Of a stretch of DNA of 15,212 nt, positions 7,966 to 14,863 are shown in pieces. The notes under the pieces were generated by a model. It saw only the letters and a program-made list of their open reading frames with translations. It was not told the origin of the DNA and did no database searches. Positions within the stretch are counted from its first letter, which is position 1, and every line of letters begins with the position of its first letter. Origin of the DNA: Methylococcaceae bacterium (GTDB lineage Bacteria > Pseudomonadota > Gammaproteobacteria > Methylococcales > Methylococcaceae); the NCBI GenBank assembly GCA_005792805.1, contig SXQV01000151.1, positions 1-15,212 on the forward strand, read 5' to 3'. The position numbers and the translations under genes were made by a program.

Positions 7966-8688
7966 ATGAAACTCATCAAAATCCAGAAAATTACCGGAAC
8001 TCTCGAACTTGTTTCCGGCCTTCACATTGGTTCCGGCAACACCGAAATGCACATCGGCGGCACTGACAACCCGGTAATCAAGCATCCGCTCACCCAGCAG
8101 CCGTATATTCCCGGCTCCAGCATCAAGGGCAAGATGCGCAGCCTGCTGGAATGGGACATCGGCGTGGTTGGCCAGACCGATGGCAAACCACTGGGCTTCA
8201 AACACATCGCCAGACTCGATGAGGCGCAACAACAGGCCGCAAAGCAACTGCTCAGCCTGTTTGGAGGCGCACCGGAAGGCACGAATCAGAACACCGACCT
8301 GCTGACCGAAATCGGGCCAACCCGCCTGGCCTTCTGGGATTGCTCCCTGGAACCTGAGTGGGTTCAGGAAATGAATGACCGTAATCTGTTATTGACGGAG
8401 AACAAGTCCGAAAACATGATCGACCGCATTCGGGGCGTAGCCGAACACCCGCGCAATACCGAACGTGTGCCAGCGGGGGCACGCTTTGACTTCAACCTGA
8501 CGATTCGCATTCATGACACCGACACCGACCTGCTGCAGCTGGTCTGGCGAGGTCTCAAATTGCTGGAACTCACCGGTCTTGGCGGTTCAGGCTCGCGAGG
8601 CTATGGCAAGCTTCGCTTCAAGCAACTGCAACTGGAAGAAGAGGATGTTCTGGTTAAATTGCAGAAGATTCGTCTGGGGACTGCCTGA
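7966..8688 (+). CDS. csm3: Type III-A backbone subunit and target-RNA nuclease Csm3 (Cas7-like RAMP)
   Basis: Csm3 forms the helical backbone of the Csm complex along the crRNA and cuts bound target RNA at six-base intervals. The 240-residue protein has the family's hallmark start GTLELVSGLHIGSG (11-24). The catalytic aspartate equivalent is Asp34 in GGTDNPVIK. The RNA-binding loop follows: PYIPGSSIKGKMRSLLEW (47-63 region). The C-terminal RAMP glycine-rich loop is GLGGSGSRGYGKLRF at 204-218. Length and motifs indicate an intact active subunit. The ribosome binding site is weak. An 89-base gap and then a toxin-antitoxin pair separate it from csm4, an uncommon arrangement because csm3 and csm4 are usually adjacent. 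Confidence 0.95.
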   Translation: MKLIKIQKITGTLELVSGLHIGSGNTEMHIGGTDNPVIKHPLTQQPYIPGSSIKGKMRSLLEWDIGVVGQTDGKPLGFKHIARLDEAQQQAAKQLLSLFGGAPEGTNQNTDLLTEIGPTRLAFWDCSLEPEWVQEMNDRNLLLTENKSENMIDRIRGVAEHPRNTERVPAGARFDFNLTIRIHDTDTDLLQLVWRGLKLLELTGLGGSGSRGYGKLRFKQLQLEEEDVLVKLQKIRLGTA

Positions 8689-8777
8689 CTACGCTCATGG
8701 GTAAACAGGGGCAGCATGAGCGGGTTGAACTGACACATTGGGAACACGGGATGGATGGAGTGACGGAAAGGTACAAC

Positions 8778-9011
8778 ATGCAAGCTATACGACAAATCAT
8801 CGACGACGCACCGGCCTCGCTTACCGTGCCGGAAAATTTGCGTCACCACAAGCTGGAAGTCATCTATCTGGTCATTGAAGAGCCTGCGTCTCAACGCCAC
8901 GCAAAGGGCTGGCCGATTGGGGCTTTCGACCGAATGGCCGGGGGATGGCAGGGTGAGTCTCTGATCCGTGAGCCCCAGGGTGAATTTGAACGCCGTCTGG
9001 AGTTGGAGTGA
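8778..9011 (+). CDS. VapB-like antitoxin of a PIN toxin-antitoxin pair
   Basis: This small 77-residue protein resembles a family of short proteins commonly found directly before VapC-type PIN toxins. They start with MQxIRxIIxDAP and end with a GGWQGExLxREPQGEFE-type tail. Here the N-terminus is MQAIRQIIDDAPASLTVPEN with a beta-rich LEVIYLVIEE, expected to bind DNA, and the C-terminal tail would wrap the toxin. I chose the ATG at 8778 because GGAAAGG lies six bases upstream; an upstream ATG at 8697 has no ribosome binding site. Its stop overlaps the toxin start by one base (TGATG). The pair lies in the csm3-csm4 gap on the same strand, so it is probably transcribed with the csm genes. Whether it has its own promoter in the 89-base gap is not clear. 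Confidence 0.75.
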   Translation: MQAIRQIIDDAPASLTVPENLRHHKLEVIYLVIEEPASQRHAKGWPIGAFDRMAGGWQGESLIREPQGEFERRLELE

Positions 9012-9409
9012 TGTGGCTTCTGGATACCAATGCCTGGATTGCTTTCCTCAATCCGGGGGAGTCCCCGGTAAAGGCAAGAATCGGGCAGGAAGCGCCAGGC
9101 AGCATCTGGCTCTGCGATATCGTCAAGGCGGAGCTCTACTATGGGGCTTTCAAGAGTCAACGGCGGGAATCCAACCTTGCATTGCTTGACGAACTGTTCA
9201 GCCTGTTCGCCTCGCTGGGCTTCGATGGCGAGGCTGCAAGACACTTTGGCCGTGTACGCGCCGAGTTAGCCAGAAAGGGTAAACCTATCGGGCCTTATGA
9301 CATGCAGATAGCCGCTATCGCGTTGGCGCATGGGCTGACTTTGGTTACGCACAATACATCGGAATTCGGACGCATCGACGGACTGAGGCTGGAGGATTGG
9401 GAAGATTGA
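9011..9409 (+). CDS. vapC: VapC-type PIN-domain ribonuclease toxin
   Basis: VapC toxins are Mg2+-dependent RNases that cut tRNA or rRNA when freed from the antitoxin. The 132-residue protein is a complete PIN domain. Acidic residues lie in the expected places: Asp5 in LLDTNAW, Glu41 in VKAELYYG, Asp97 in GPYDMQIA, and a fourth site in THNTSEF (Asn115 and Glu118). The closest type is the VapC/FitB-like group with the GPYDxxIAA motif. A GTG three bases earlier is an alternative start, but ATG at 9011 gives the standard MWLLDTN. The stop at 9409 is followed after a single base by the csm4 ATG, so this toxin gene is physically built into the csm operon. The active site looks intact. Confidence 0.92.
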   Translation: MWLLDTNAWIAFLNPGESPVKARIGQEAPGSIWLCDIVKAELYYGAFKSQRRESNLALLDELFSLFASLGFDGEAARHFGRVRAELARKGKPIGPYDMQIAAIALAHGLTLVTHNTSEFGRIDGLRLEDWED

Positions 9410-9410
9410 C

Positions 9411-10409
9411 ATGAAGACCTACCGTATCACCTTGCGCCCCCTTACCGCCTTCGGCACCCGACCGTTGGGCGATACGCTGTTTGGCCAGTTGTGCTGGGCG
9501 TTGCGGCATCGTCACGGCGAAGCCCAGCTTCAGGAACTACTCGAAGGCTATACTGGCGGCCAGCCTTTCGCGGTACTTTCCGATGCGCTGCCGCTGGATT
9601 ACCTGCCGCGTCCAGCGCTGCCCGGAGCATGGTTTGCCCAGATTCTGGGTGAGGATGGCCTGCCCATCGAACGCAAGGCCGCCAAAAAGCGATCCTGGCT
9701 CCCCTGGGATCGACACGGGGAACCGGTCGACGCCTGGCTCCAGCATTGTCTGCCCGCCAGTCAGATCGCCGGGGCCGCGCCAGAGGTTCACCCGCAACCG
9801 CACAACAGCCTGCATCGTCTGACGGGTACCACGACGGGAGGCGAGGGTTTTGCCCCCTACACCATGACACAGCACTGGTATGGCGGGCATGAAAATGAAC
9901 CGGTCACATTGGCAGTACATGCCGTTCTGGATGAAGCCCGCCTCAGTGCCGATGCGTTGCGGCAGGGTATGAGCGATATGGGAGATTACGGTTTCGGTCG
10001 CGATGCCAGCATGGGGCTTGGCAAATACGAGGTGCTGGCGTGTGAGCCAGCAGAGCTACCCGCCCAGCCTGGCACCAACGCCTGGTTGACCCTCGCGCCC
10101 TGTGTTCCGCAGGGACTGAGACTGGATTCCCGGAGAAGTTTTTACCAGACATTTACCCGTTTTGGCCGTCACGGCGATATTGGCGTGCATATGGGCAGTC
10201 CGTTCAAGACACCGGTGTTGCTGGCCATGACAGGCGCTGTACTGGCTACCGGGAGCGGCTTTAAGCCGCCCGATTCTGAAAACCCCTGGATTGGCCAAGG
10301 TTTGGGCGGCCAAGACAAGCTGACACGCAACGCCGCACTGTTTGGAACGGTGCAGCAAGGCTACGCGCCGGTAGTGGGCATCCGCCTGCCCGAGAGGAAC
10401 CCTGGATGA
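9411..10409 (+). CDS. csm4: Type III-A subunit Csm4 (Cas5-like RAMP)
   Basis: Csm4 is the Cas5-like subunit that binds the 5' handle of the crRNA and joins the Cas10 subunit to the Csm3 backbone. The 332-residue protein has the family start YRITLRPLTAFGTRPLGDTL followed by FGQLCWAL (about 4-31). A DYLPRPALPG segment follows, and the C-terminal RAMP loop is GFGRDASMGLGKYEV (194-208). The length is normal. Its start lies one base after the vapC stop, and its stop overlaps the csm5 start by four bases (ATGA), so translation of vapC, csm4 and csm5 is probably coupled. Confidence 0.93.
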   Translation: MKTYRITLRPLTAFGTRPLGDTLFGQLCWALRHRHGEAQLQELLEGYTGGQPFAVLSDALPLDYLPRPALPGAWFAQILGEDGLPIERKAAKKRSWLPWDRHGEPVDAWLQHCLPASQIAGAAPEVHPQPHNSLHRLTGTTTGGEGFAPYTMTQHWYGGHENEPVTLAVHAVLDEARLSADALRQGMSDMGDYGFGRDASMGLGKYEVLACEPAELPAQPGTNAWLTLAPCVPQGLRLDSRRSFYQTFTRFGRHGDIGVHMGSPFKTPVLLAMTGAVLATGSGFKPPDSENPWIGQGLGGQDKLTRNAALFGTVQQGYAPVVGIRLPERNPG

Positions 10410-12073
10410 AGACGCACGACAGCTACCACCTGTTTCTGACCCCCTTGTCGCCGGTACACATTGGTACAGGCGAGAGTTATGAGCCGACCCAGTACGTCAT
10501 TGATGACGAAGGAGTGTTTAACGAATTCGATACCGGCGGCGTCATGAGGGTGCTGGGCGATGCTGATCGACGCCAGTTACTGAAGATCGTTGAGGGCAAG
10601 CCCGGCACCGACATGATCAGAGACTTGCAACGTTTCTTTTATCAGAAAAGGGCTTTATTGGTGGACGAAGCCATCAATTGCATACCTGTTCTGGCAGGTT
10701 TTACCCATCTGTATCGTCAAAGAATTGGGCAGGTAGCCCAGCAGGAGCAAACCGGATTAAAGCTGATCAACAGACTTGAAATAGACCGTTGCGCCTACCA
10801 CCCCGGCACCCGCAAGCCCGTAATGTATGGCTCATCCCTCAAGGGCTCCATCCGCACCGCCTTGCTTGATGGTGTCAATCAGGGACAGCCTGCTCGCGAA
10901 CAGAAAGGCTTGCATGAGTTTCAGGGGCGATTATTTAGCTACCTCAATGATCGTGGTCGCCCCACTGATCTGGAGCGGGATCCGCTACGACTGTTACAGA
11001 TTTCTGACGCGGGCTGGGCCGCACCTCGGGAATTTCCGGCGGCTGAGGTCTATCTGGCGGTCAATCGCAAGAAAGCCCTGGTTCGCGACCGCGAAGGCCG
11101 GGAGGTTCGAGCCATGGGCGAGAATCTCTACCAGATTCTGGAATGTGTGTCGGGCTGGCAATACAGGGCCTTTTCCGGCCAACTCAACCTGCAATGTCTC
11201 GCTGCCGCAGGGGACGGGCGGCAGCGAGACCGGCGGACGTTGCCGGAGTTTCGTTTCGACCTCGCCGATATCGCCAAGGCCTGCAACAACTTCTACCGCC
11301 CCATTCTCAAGGCTGAAATCCAGGAGTTGAAGAATCGCGGCTATCTGAACTCCCAATGGGCGGAAGCCATTGAGCAAGTATTCGGCCTGACCAAGCAGCG
11401 CACAGGGAATGGCGTGACCTTCCTTCTCCGAGTCGGGCGCCATTCCGGGGCGCAATCCGTCACCCTCAATGGCGTGCGAAAAATCCGCATCATGAAGGGC
11501 CGGGGCCAGCCACCTGAACAGGCCGAAGCCGCCAAGACCTGGTGGCTGGCGGCCAGCGACAAGGATCAGAGTCAAGACCTGTTGCCGTTCGGCTGGGTGC
11601 TGATGGAAGCCCTGCCAATGCATGCCGATATTCCAGATTGGCCAGAATTAGAAGCCTTATGCACCCCTTGGCGTAAATCCGCTCTGGAGTTTGCTGCTAT
11701 ACAGCGGACCCGTCTGGCCGAGCGCGAGCAACGCCAGATTGAGCGGCAGAAACAGGCCGATGCCTTGCGTCAGCAAGCTGAAGCAGAAGTACAGGCGGAG
11801 GCCACTGAGTCCGCAAGGATCGCCAGCCTGTCCGAAAATCAGCGTGAGCTGGAAAATCTCCTTGCTCGCTGCACGCCTGCAAACCGTGGGCGAGGGCCGG
11901 GAGATCAGTTGTACGGGCAGATTCGCGAAAAACTTCAAAGCGGTATCGAGTGGGATGAGGTTGACCGGCGTGCACTGTACGATAAAGCGGTTGCCATCTT
12001 CGATCATCTGGGGATTGCCAGGGACAACAAGAACCGCAAAGCGCTGCTGCGTGGTCTGGGGTTAACAGTCTGA
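10406..12073 (+). CDS. csm5: Type III-A subunit Csm5 (Cas7-like RAMP) with a long C-terminal extension
   Basis: Csm5 caps the 3' end of the crRNA in the Csm complex and helps crRNA maturation. The N-terminal motif is LSPVHIGTGESYEPTQYVID (14-33), and the RNA-binding RAMP loop is PVMYGSSLKGSIRTALLDG (138-156). The RAMP part ends near residue 430, with PFGWVLME at 394-401. The 555-residue protein is well above the usual 350-420. The extra part is a charged coiled coil (about 432-475, rich in Gln, Arg, Glu and Ala) followed by a small helical domain (476-555) that starts LSENQRELENLL and ends KALLRGLGL. A similar extension occurs on the broken cmr6 downstream. It overlaps csm4 by ATGA and is the last gene of the intact III-A set. 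Confidence 0.92.
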   Translation: MKTHDSYHLFLTPLSPVHIGTGESYEPTQYVIDDEGVFNEFDTGGVMRVLGDADRRQLLKIVEGKPGTDMIRDLQRFFYQKRALLVDEAINCIPVLAGFTHLYRQRIGQVAQQEQTGLKLINRLEIDRCAYHPGTRKPVMYGSSLKGSIRTALLDGVNQGQPAREQKGLHEFQGRLFSYLNDRGRPTDLERDPLRLLQISDAGWAAPREFPAAEVYLAVNRKKALVRDREGREVRAMGENLYQILECVSGWQYRAFSGQLNLQCLAAAGDGRQRDRRTLPEFRFDLADIAKACNNFYRPILKAEIQELKNRGYLNSQWAEAIEQVFGLTKQRTGNGVTFLLRVGRHSGAQSVTLNGVRKIRIMKGRGQPPEQAEAAKTWWLAASDKDQSQDLLPFGWVLMEALPMHADIPDWPELEALCTPWRKSALEFAAIQRTRLAEREQRQIERQKQADALRQQAEAEVQAEATESARIASLSENQRELENLLARCTPANRGRGPGDQLYGQIREKLQSGIEWDEVDRRALYDKAVAIFDHLGIARDNKNRKALLRGLGLTV

Positions 12074-12150
12074 CCCCTGCGAGAATGCCAGCCGCCGGGC
12101 CGAAGGCTTCAACCGGCTGGCGCTGGCGGTATGGGGCTTGAATGATGGTC

Positions 12151-12549
12151 TTATTGCCAGAGCGTCCTGATGGGATAGCGGCGAATGGCGGGGTCCGGTG
12201 TCACCAGCGGCAGACCGTGTTCGATGGCCTGGCAGATAAGCAGGCGGTCGAAGGGGTCTTGATGCAGCAGTGCCAGACGTTCGACATGGGCCACGTCCCG
12301 GGTGGCAATGTCGAGCAACTCAAGCTCCAGCGACCGGGTTTGAGCCATCAGGAACTCAAAGACAGTCCGGTCGCCGGATGTGATTGCGATCTTGCCCTTG
12401 CCATGCTTGACCAGCAATTCCCACAGCGACACGACGCTGAGGAGGCAGGCATGGCGTCGATCACGCAGCATGTCCAGCGTGGACGGGGGAATGCGTTCGT
12501 AATCACTCATCAGCCAGACGAAGGTGCAGGTATCCAGCAACAGCTTCAC
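12151..12549 (-). CDS. PIN-domain ribonuclease toxin (VapC family) of a Phd-PIN pair
   Basis: This 132-residue protein is a PIN-domain toxin of the type paired with Phd-like antitoxins. Catalytic acids are visible: Asp6 in LLLDTCTF, Glu44 in SLWELLVK, Asp98 and Asp101 in HQDPFDRLL, and Asp119 in TPDPAIRRY. The HxDPFDRLLIxQA motif is characteristic of this PIN group. It should act as an RNase when not bound by its antitoxin. Its start overlaps the antitoxin gene by four bases on the minus strand, opposite to the csm genes, and its stop faces csm5 about 77 bases away. The gene looks intact. It is not closely similar to the VapC between csm3 and csm4, so the two pairs are not a recent duplication. 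Confidence 0.93.
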   Translation of the reverse strand: MKLLLDTCTFVWLMSDYERIPPSTLDMLRDRRHACLLSVVSLWELLVKHGKGKIAITSGDRTVFEFLMAQTRSLELELLDIATRDVAHVERLALLHQDPFDRLLICQAIEHGLPLVTPDPAIRRYPIRTLWQ

Positions 12550-12839
12550 GACCGGAAATCCGCATTCAATGGGTCGCCTAGCAACAGGGTGTCACCTGAG
12601 AACAGGTTCTGCAAATCGCCGTCCAGCGGATCATTGAACGAAGATTCCATGTGGACCAGGCCCTTTGCCAGTCCTACCGGGCGTAATCCGGATTCTTCAG
12701 GGACATCGGCTGAGTTGACAGCCACCAGTCTGACCACAGGCTTGTTACGCCGGGCAATAATGACCGGCTCACCGGCCTCGGCCAGGGCGACATATTCGGA
12801 AAGGTGGGCCTTGGCCTCGTGAATGTTGACTACTTTCAT
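12546..12839 (-). CDS. Phd/YefM-family antitoxin
   Basis: This 97-residue protein is a Phd/YefM-type antitoxin. The N-terminal DNA-binding domain begins MKVVNIHEAKAHLSEYVALA (1-20), followed by GEPVIIARRNKPVVRLVAV, which is the family pattern. The C-terminal half (about 50-97) is low in order and acidic and should wrap the PIN toxin. It precedes the toxin with an ATGA overlap, the usual antitoxin-first order, and is expected to repress its own promoter together with the toxin. That promoter would lie in the 46 bases shared with the divergent cmr4-cmr5 remnant. Confidence 0.9.
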   Translation of the reverse strand: MKVVNIHEAKAHLSEYVALAEAGEPVIIARRNKPVVRLVAVNSADVPEESGLRPVGLAKGLVHMESSFNDPLDGDLQNLFSGDTLLLGDPLNADFRS

Positions 12840-12885
12840 GACTAAAAAGAACCGCTATATGACCCACTTGAGGGGATTCTAAACC

Positions 12886-13128
12886 ATGTTTGAACAACAC
12901 GCCGCCGTCTTTCTCTATGCCGTCAGTCCCGTCCATCTGGGCGCGGGGCAGGCCACCGGACTCGTTGATAATCCCATCCAGCATCACACTTGGGTTGGGA
13001 ACCCGCTCCGCATGGCTTTGCATAACCGGTTTAACGATGTTCCAGCAAGATTTCGAGGATTCATGAATAACCTGATGGAAGCCGACTCCAGCCGTTTCCA
13101 GGCCATCACCACCGAAGCCTTCGCCTAG
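12886..13128 (+). pseudogene. Remnant joining the N-terminus of Cmr4 to the C-terminus of Cmr5
   Basis: This 80-codon ORF looks like a deletion scar of a type III-B operon. Residues 1-32 match the start of Cmr4, the backbone and RNase subunit: LYAVSPVHLGAGQATG, then VDNPIQ containing the equivalent of the catalytic Asp (Asp28). From about residue 41 the sequence resembles the end of Cmr5, the small subunit: ARFRGFMNNLMEADSSRFQA, then ITTEAFA. In intact Cmr5 a Trp-Leu-Arg normally follows this point; here TAG is followed by CTG CGG, as if TGG had mutated to TAG. More than 250 residues of Cmr4 and the first part of Cmr5 are absent. AGGGG lies ten bases before the ATG, so it might still be translated. 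The Cmr4 assignment is strong. The Cmr5 assignment is an inference from pattern memory. Confidence 0.72.
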
Positions 13129-13165
13129 CTGCGGCGCGGCAGTCATGAATGGGTGTCGGAGCAGT

Positions 13166-13573
13166 TTAATTCAGCCCCCGCAATCGCATATAGGCCTGGC
13201 GAGGATGGATAATCGGCATGCCAGCAAAAGGACTGATGTCCAGAAGCACCTTGTCGCCCGTAACGAACCAGTCCGCATTGGCAGTGTGGGCTGCGGCGAT
13301 AATCCAGGCATCATCCGGATCGGGAACGTCGGACGCTGGCGTTTTGGCGGCAGGCAAGAGGGTGGCGTGGCGCTGAAAGAACAGGTCGGTCTGCTCCAGT
13401 ATGCTTTCTTCCACCTTCAGTTTTTCCCGGGCGATTCGCCGAAATTCTTGAAGAACACGTTCATCCAGCAGGATGGTGACATCCATGGTGATCAGGGTCT
13501 CCAGCAGTTCCGAACAAAGACCAGGCCAGAATCGACCACTCAGCCAGACGTTGGTGTCGACAAAGACTTTCAC
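13166..13573 (-). CDS. PIN-domain toxin of the COG1569-like group
   Basis: This 135-residue protein is a PIN-domain putative RNase toxin of the COG1569-like group. Acidic residues are Asp6 in VFVDTNVW, Glu43 in VLQEFRRIA, Asp88 in DPDDAWIIA, and Asp107 in VTGDKVLL, all at the expected spacing. It shares little beyond the PIN motifs with the other two toxins in the window. It overlaps its antitoxin by four bases on the minus strand, antitoxin first. It occupies the space between the cmr4-cmr5 remnant and cmr6, where the body of cmr5 or its spacer would normally be. The gene looks intact. Confidence 0.92.
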   Translation of the reverse strand: MKVFVDTNVWLSGRFWPGLCSELLETLITMDVTILLDERVLQEFRRIAREKLKVEESILEQTDLFFQRHATLLPAAKTPASDVPDPDDAWIIAAAHTANADWFVTGDKVLLDISPFAGMPIIHPRQAYMRLRGLN

Positions 13574-13785
13574 GAGAAGTCGCGGAAAAAGTCTTCGTCT
13601 GTGAGGTATCCCGCCCGCTCGGCGAAGGGTTTGAGGAGTCCCCGGGTTTGTCTCAGTTCTTCCAGCGCGGCTTCCCGGCGCAGCATGTCGCGGACGAGAT
13701 CACTCTTGGTGCGTTGGCTTCGTTCAGCCATTCGGCTGAGCTGCCCGTCGAGCTGGTCGTCGAGTCGAATGGTCAATGTGGACAT
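13570..13785 (-). CDS. Ribbon-helix-helix (CopG/Arc-type) antitoxin
   Basis: This 71-residue protein is a ribbon-helix-helix DNA-binding antitoxin. The ribbon is TLTIRLDDQLDGQL (3-16), followed by helix A LSRMAERSQ and helix B TKSDLVRDML (27-36). The C-terminal half, with LLKPFAERAGYLTDEDFF, should bind the PIN toxin. GGAG lies about six bases before the ATG. It is divergent from cmr6 and faces a short direct repeat that could be its operator. It is expected to repress its own operon. Confidence 0.9.
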   Translation of the reverse strand: MSTLTIRLDDQLDGQLSRMAERSQRTKSDLVRDMLRREAALEELRQTRGLLKPFAERAGYLTDEDFFRDFS

Positions 13786-13802
13786 CAGGGTCTCCGCTTC
13801 AT

Positions 13803-13820
13803 GTAATGCAACGTAATACA
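13803..13820. promoter_or_regulatory. Candidate operator of the RHH antitoxin (10-base-spaced direct repeat)
   Basis: The divergent gap between the RHH antitoxin and cmr6 holds GTAATGCA and GTAATACA, seven of eight bases identical and starting exactly ten bases apart (13803 and 13813). A one-helical-turn direct repeat suits binding by ribbon-helix-helix dimers on one DNA face. The placement directly upstream of the antitoxin start supports autoregulation. Binding itself is inferred. Confidence 0.4.
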
Positions 13821-13832
13821 GGATAACACGTC

Positions 13833-14854
13833 ATGCCTATTGCCGCCGTACCCAATTATCTGCGCCAGAATTTCAATGAAGCCTCGCCGGGAATGCGGTT
13901 CGGGATGTATCTGCAATTATGGGGCATCAATCGCCGCACCCGAGCAGCGTTATGGACAACCCATGACATCGGTTATGAAGTAAGAGGCCATAACCCGCAG
14001 GAACGTGAGGTCAAATACGAAAATAAGGTTTCGGCGCTCAAGGCGGCCACAGAGCTGAATCCTGCTTATCAGGAACTCATGCAGTGTCTGTTAGCTCGAC
14101 AGACAGAGGCTTTTGCCTCGGTTTCAGATACGGCATCCCAAGTCTGTCTTTTAGCCCAATCAACCGCCCCCTTCACCACCGGCCTCGGCAACGAACACCC
14201 GCTGGAAAACGGCTTTGCCTTCCTCAACCCCTACGGTCTGCCTTACCTGCCGGGTTCCGGCGTCAAGGGGGTAGTGCGGCAGGCAGCACCAGTCCGCACG
14301 ATTCCGGCCAGCCCATTCCCATCAGCTTCCTCACCGTGCCGCCGGGTTCCGGCTTCACCTTCCACGTGGTCTGCGATCTGGCCCATCTCCAGCGCATAGC
14401 CCCCGCACTGGCCGTGGACGATCAGTGGAAAAAACTGCTCACCCAGGCGTTTGAGCACGCCTTCAGCTGGTGCGGCTTCGGTGCCAAGACGGCGGTGGGG
14501 TATGGGGCGATGGAACGAGACCGTGTTGCCGAAGCACGCGCCGCTCAGGCTCAGGCCCAACAGGAAACCGATGCCAGACTGGCCGCACTGACCCCTAATC
14601 TGCGGGAGATCGAAGAGTTCAAACAAGCGATGACTCGTCGATTCACCGAGTTGAACGGACGGTGGGACCGGCAAAATACCGGGTTTCACCAGAAGGCCCA
14701 GCAATTGGCCAAAAAAGCTCATGAAGGTGAAGGCTGGACTCCCGAAGAGAAATGCGCTGCGGCTGACGCCATCACAGAATGGCTGCCAAAAGTGATTGAA
14801 AAAATCGACAAGGATGCACTCAAGAAACTCAAGCTCTCTGCCCTGCGCACTTAA
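13833..14854 (+). pseudogene. cmr6: cmr6 pseudogene with internal deletion and frameshift (type III-B subunit)
   Basis: Cmr6 is a Cas7-like RAMP subunit at the 3' end of the Cmr complex. The first part (13833 to about 14285) reads from the ATG through NPYGLPYLPGSGVKGVVRQA (132-151), with the Cmr6 signature TGLGNEHPLENGFAFLNPYG just before and overlapping it. Around 14285-14295 the similarity jumps to another frame, which continues PHDSGQPIPISFLTVPPGSG and the C-terminal loop WCGFGAKTAVGYG. The middle of the fold, normally about 100 residues, is missing. In the original frame translation would stop at 14399 after an unrelated tail. The C-terminal part carries a coiled coil and a helical domain (LTPNLREIEEFK to KLKLSALR) like those of Csm5. 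AGGA lies nine bases before the ATG. A sequencing error alone cannot explain the loss of the middle part. Confidence 0.85.
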
Positions 14855-14863
14855 CCGCTCCCC

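Noticed and set aside
12142..12822. Plus-strand ORF of 226 codons
   Set aside because: It is the antisense shadow of the Phd-PIN pair.
12769..13146. Minus-strand ORF of 125 codons spanning the cmr4-cmr5 remnant
   Set aside because: It overlaps the Phd antitoxin start in another frame and shows no family pattern; the plus-strand reading explains the sequence better.
13129..13165. Extension of the Cmr5-like reading frame past the TAG stop
   Set aside because: A few codons (LRRGSHEW) could continue Cmr5, but similarity fades at once and the stretch is too short to annotate separately.
13145..13816. Plus-strand ORF of 223 codons
   Set aside because: It is the antisense shadow of the RHH-PIN pair, which carries clear family motifs.
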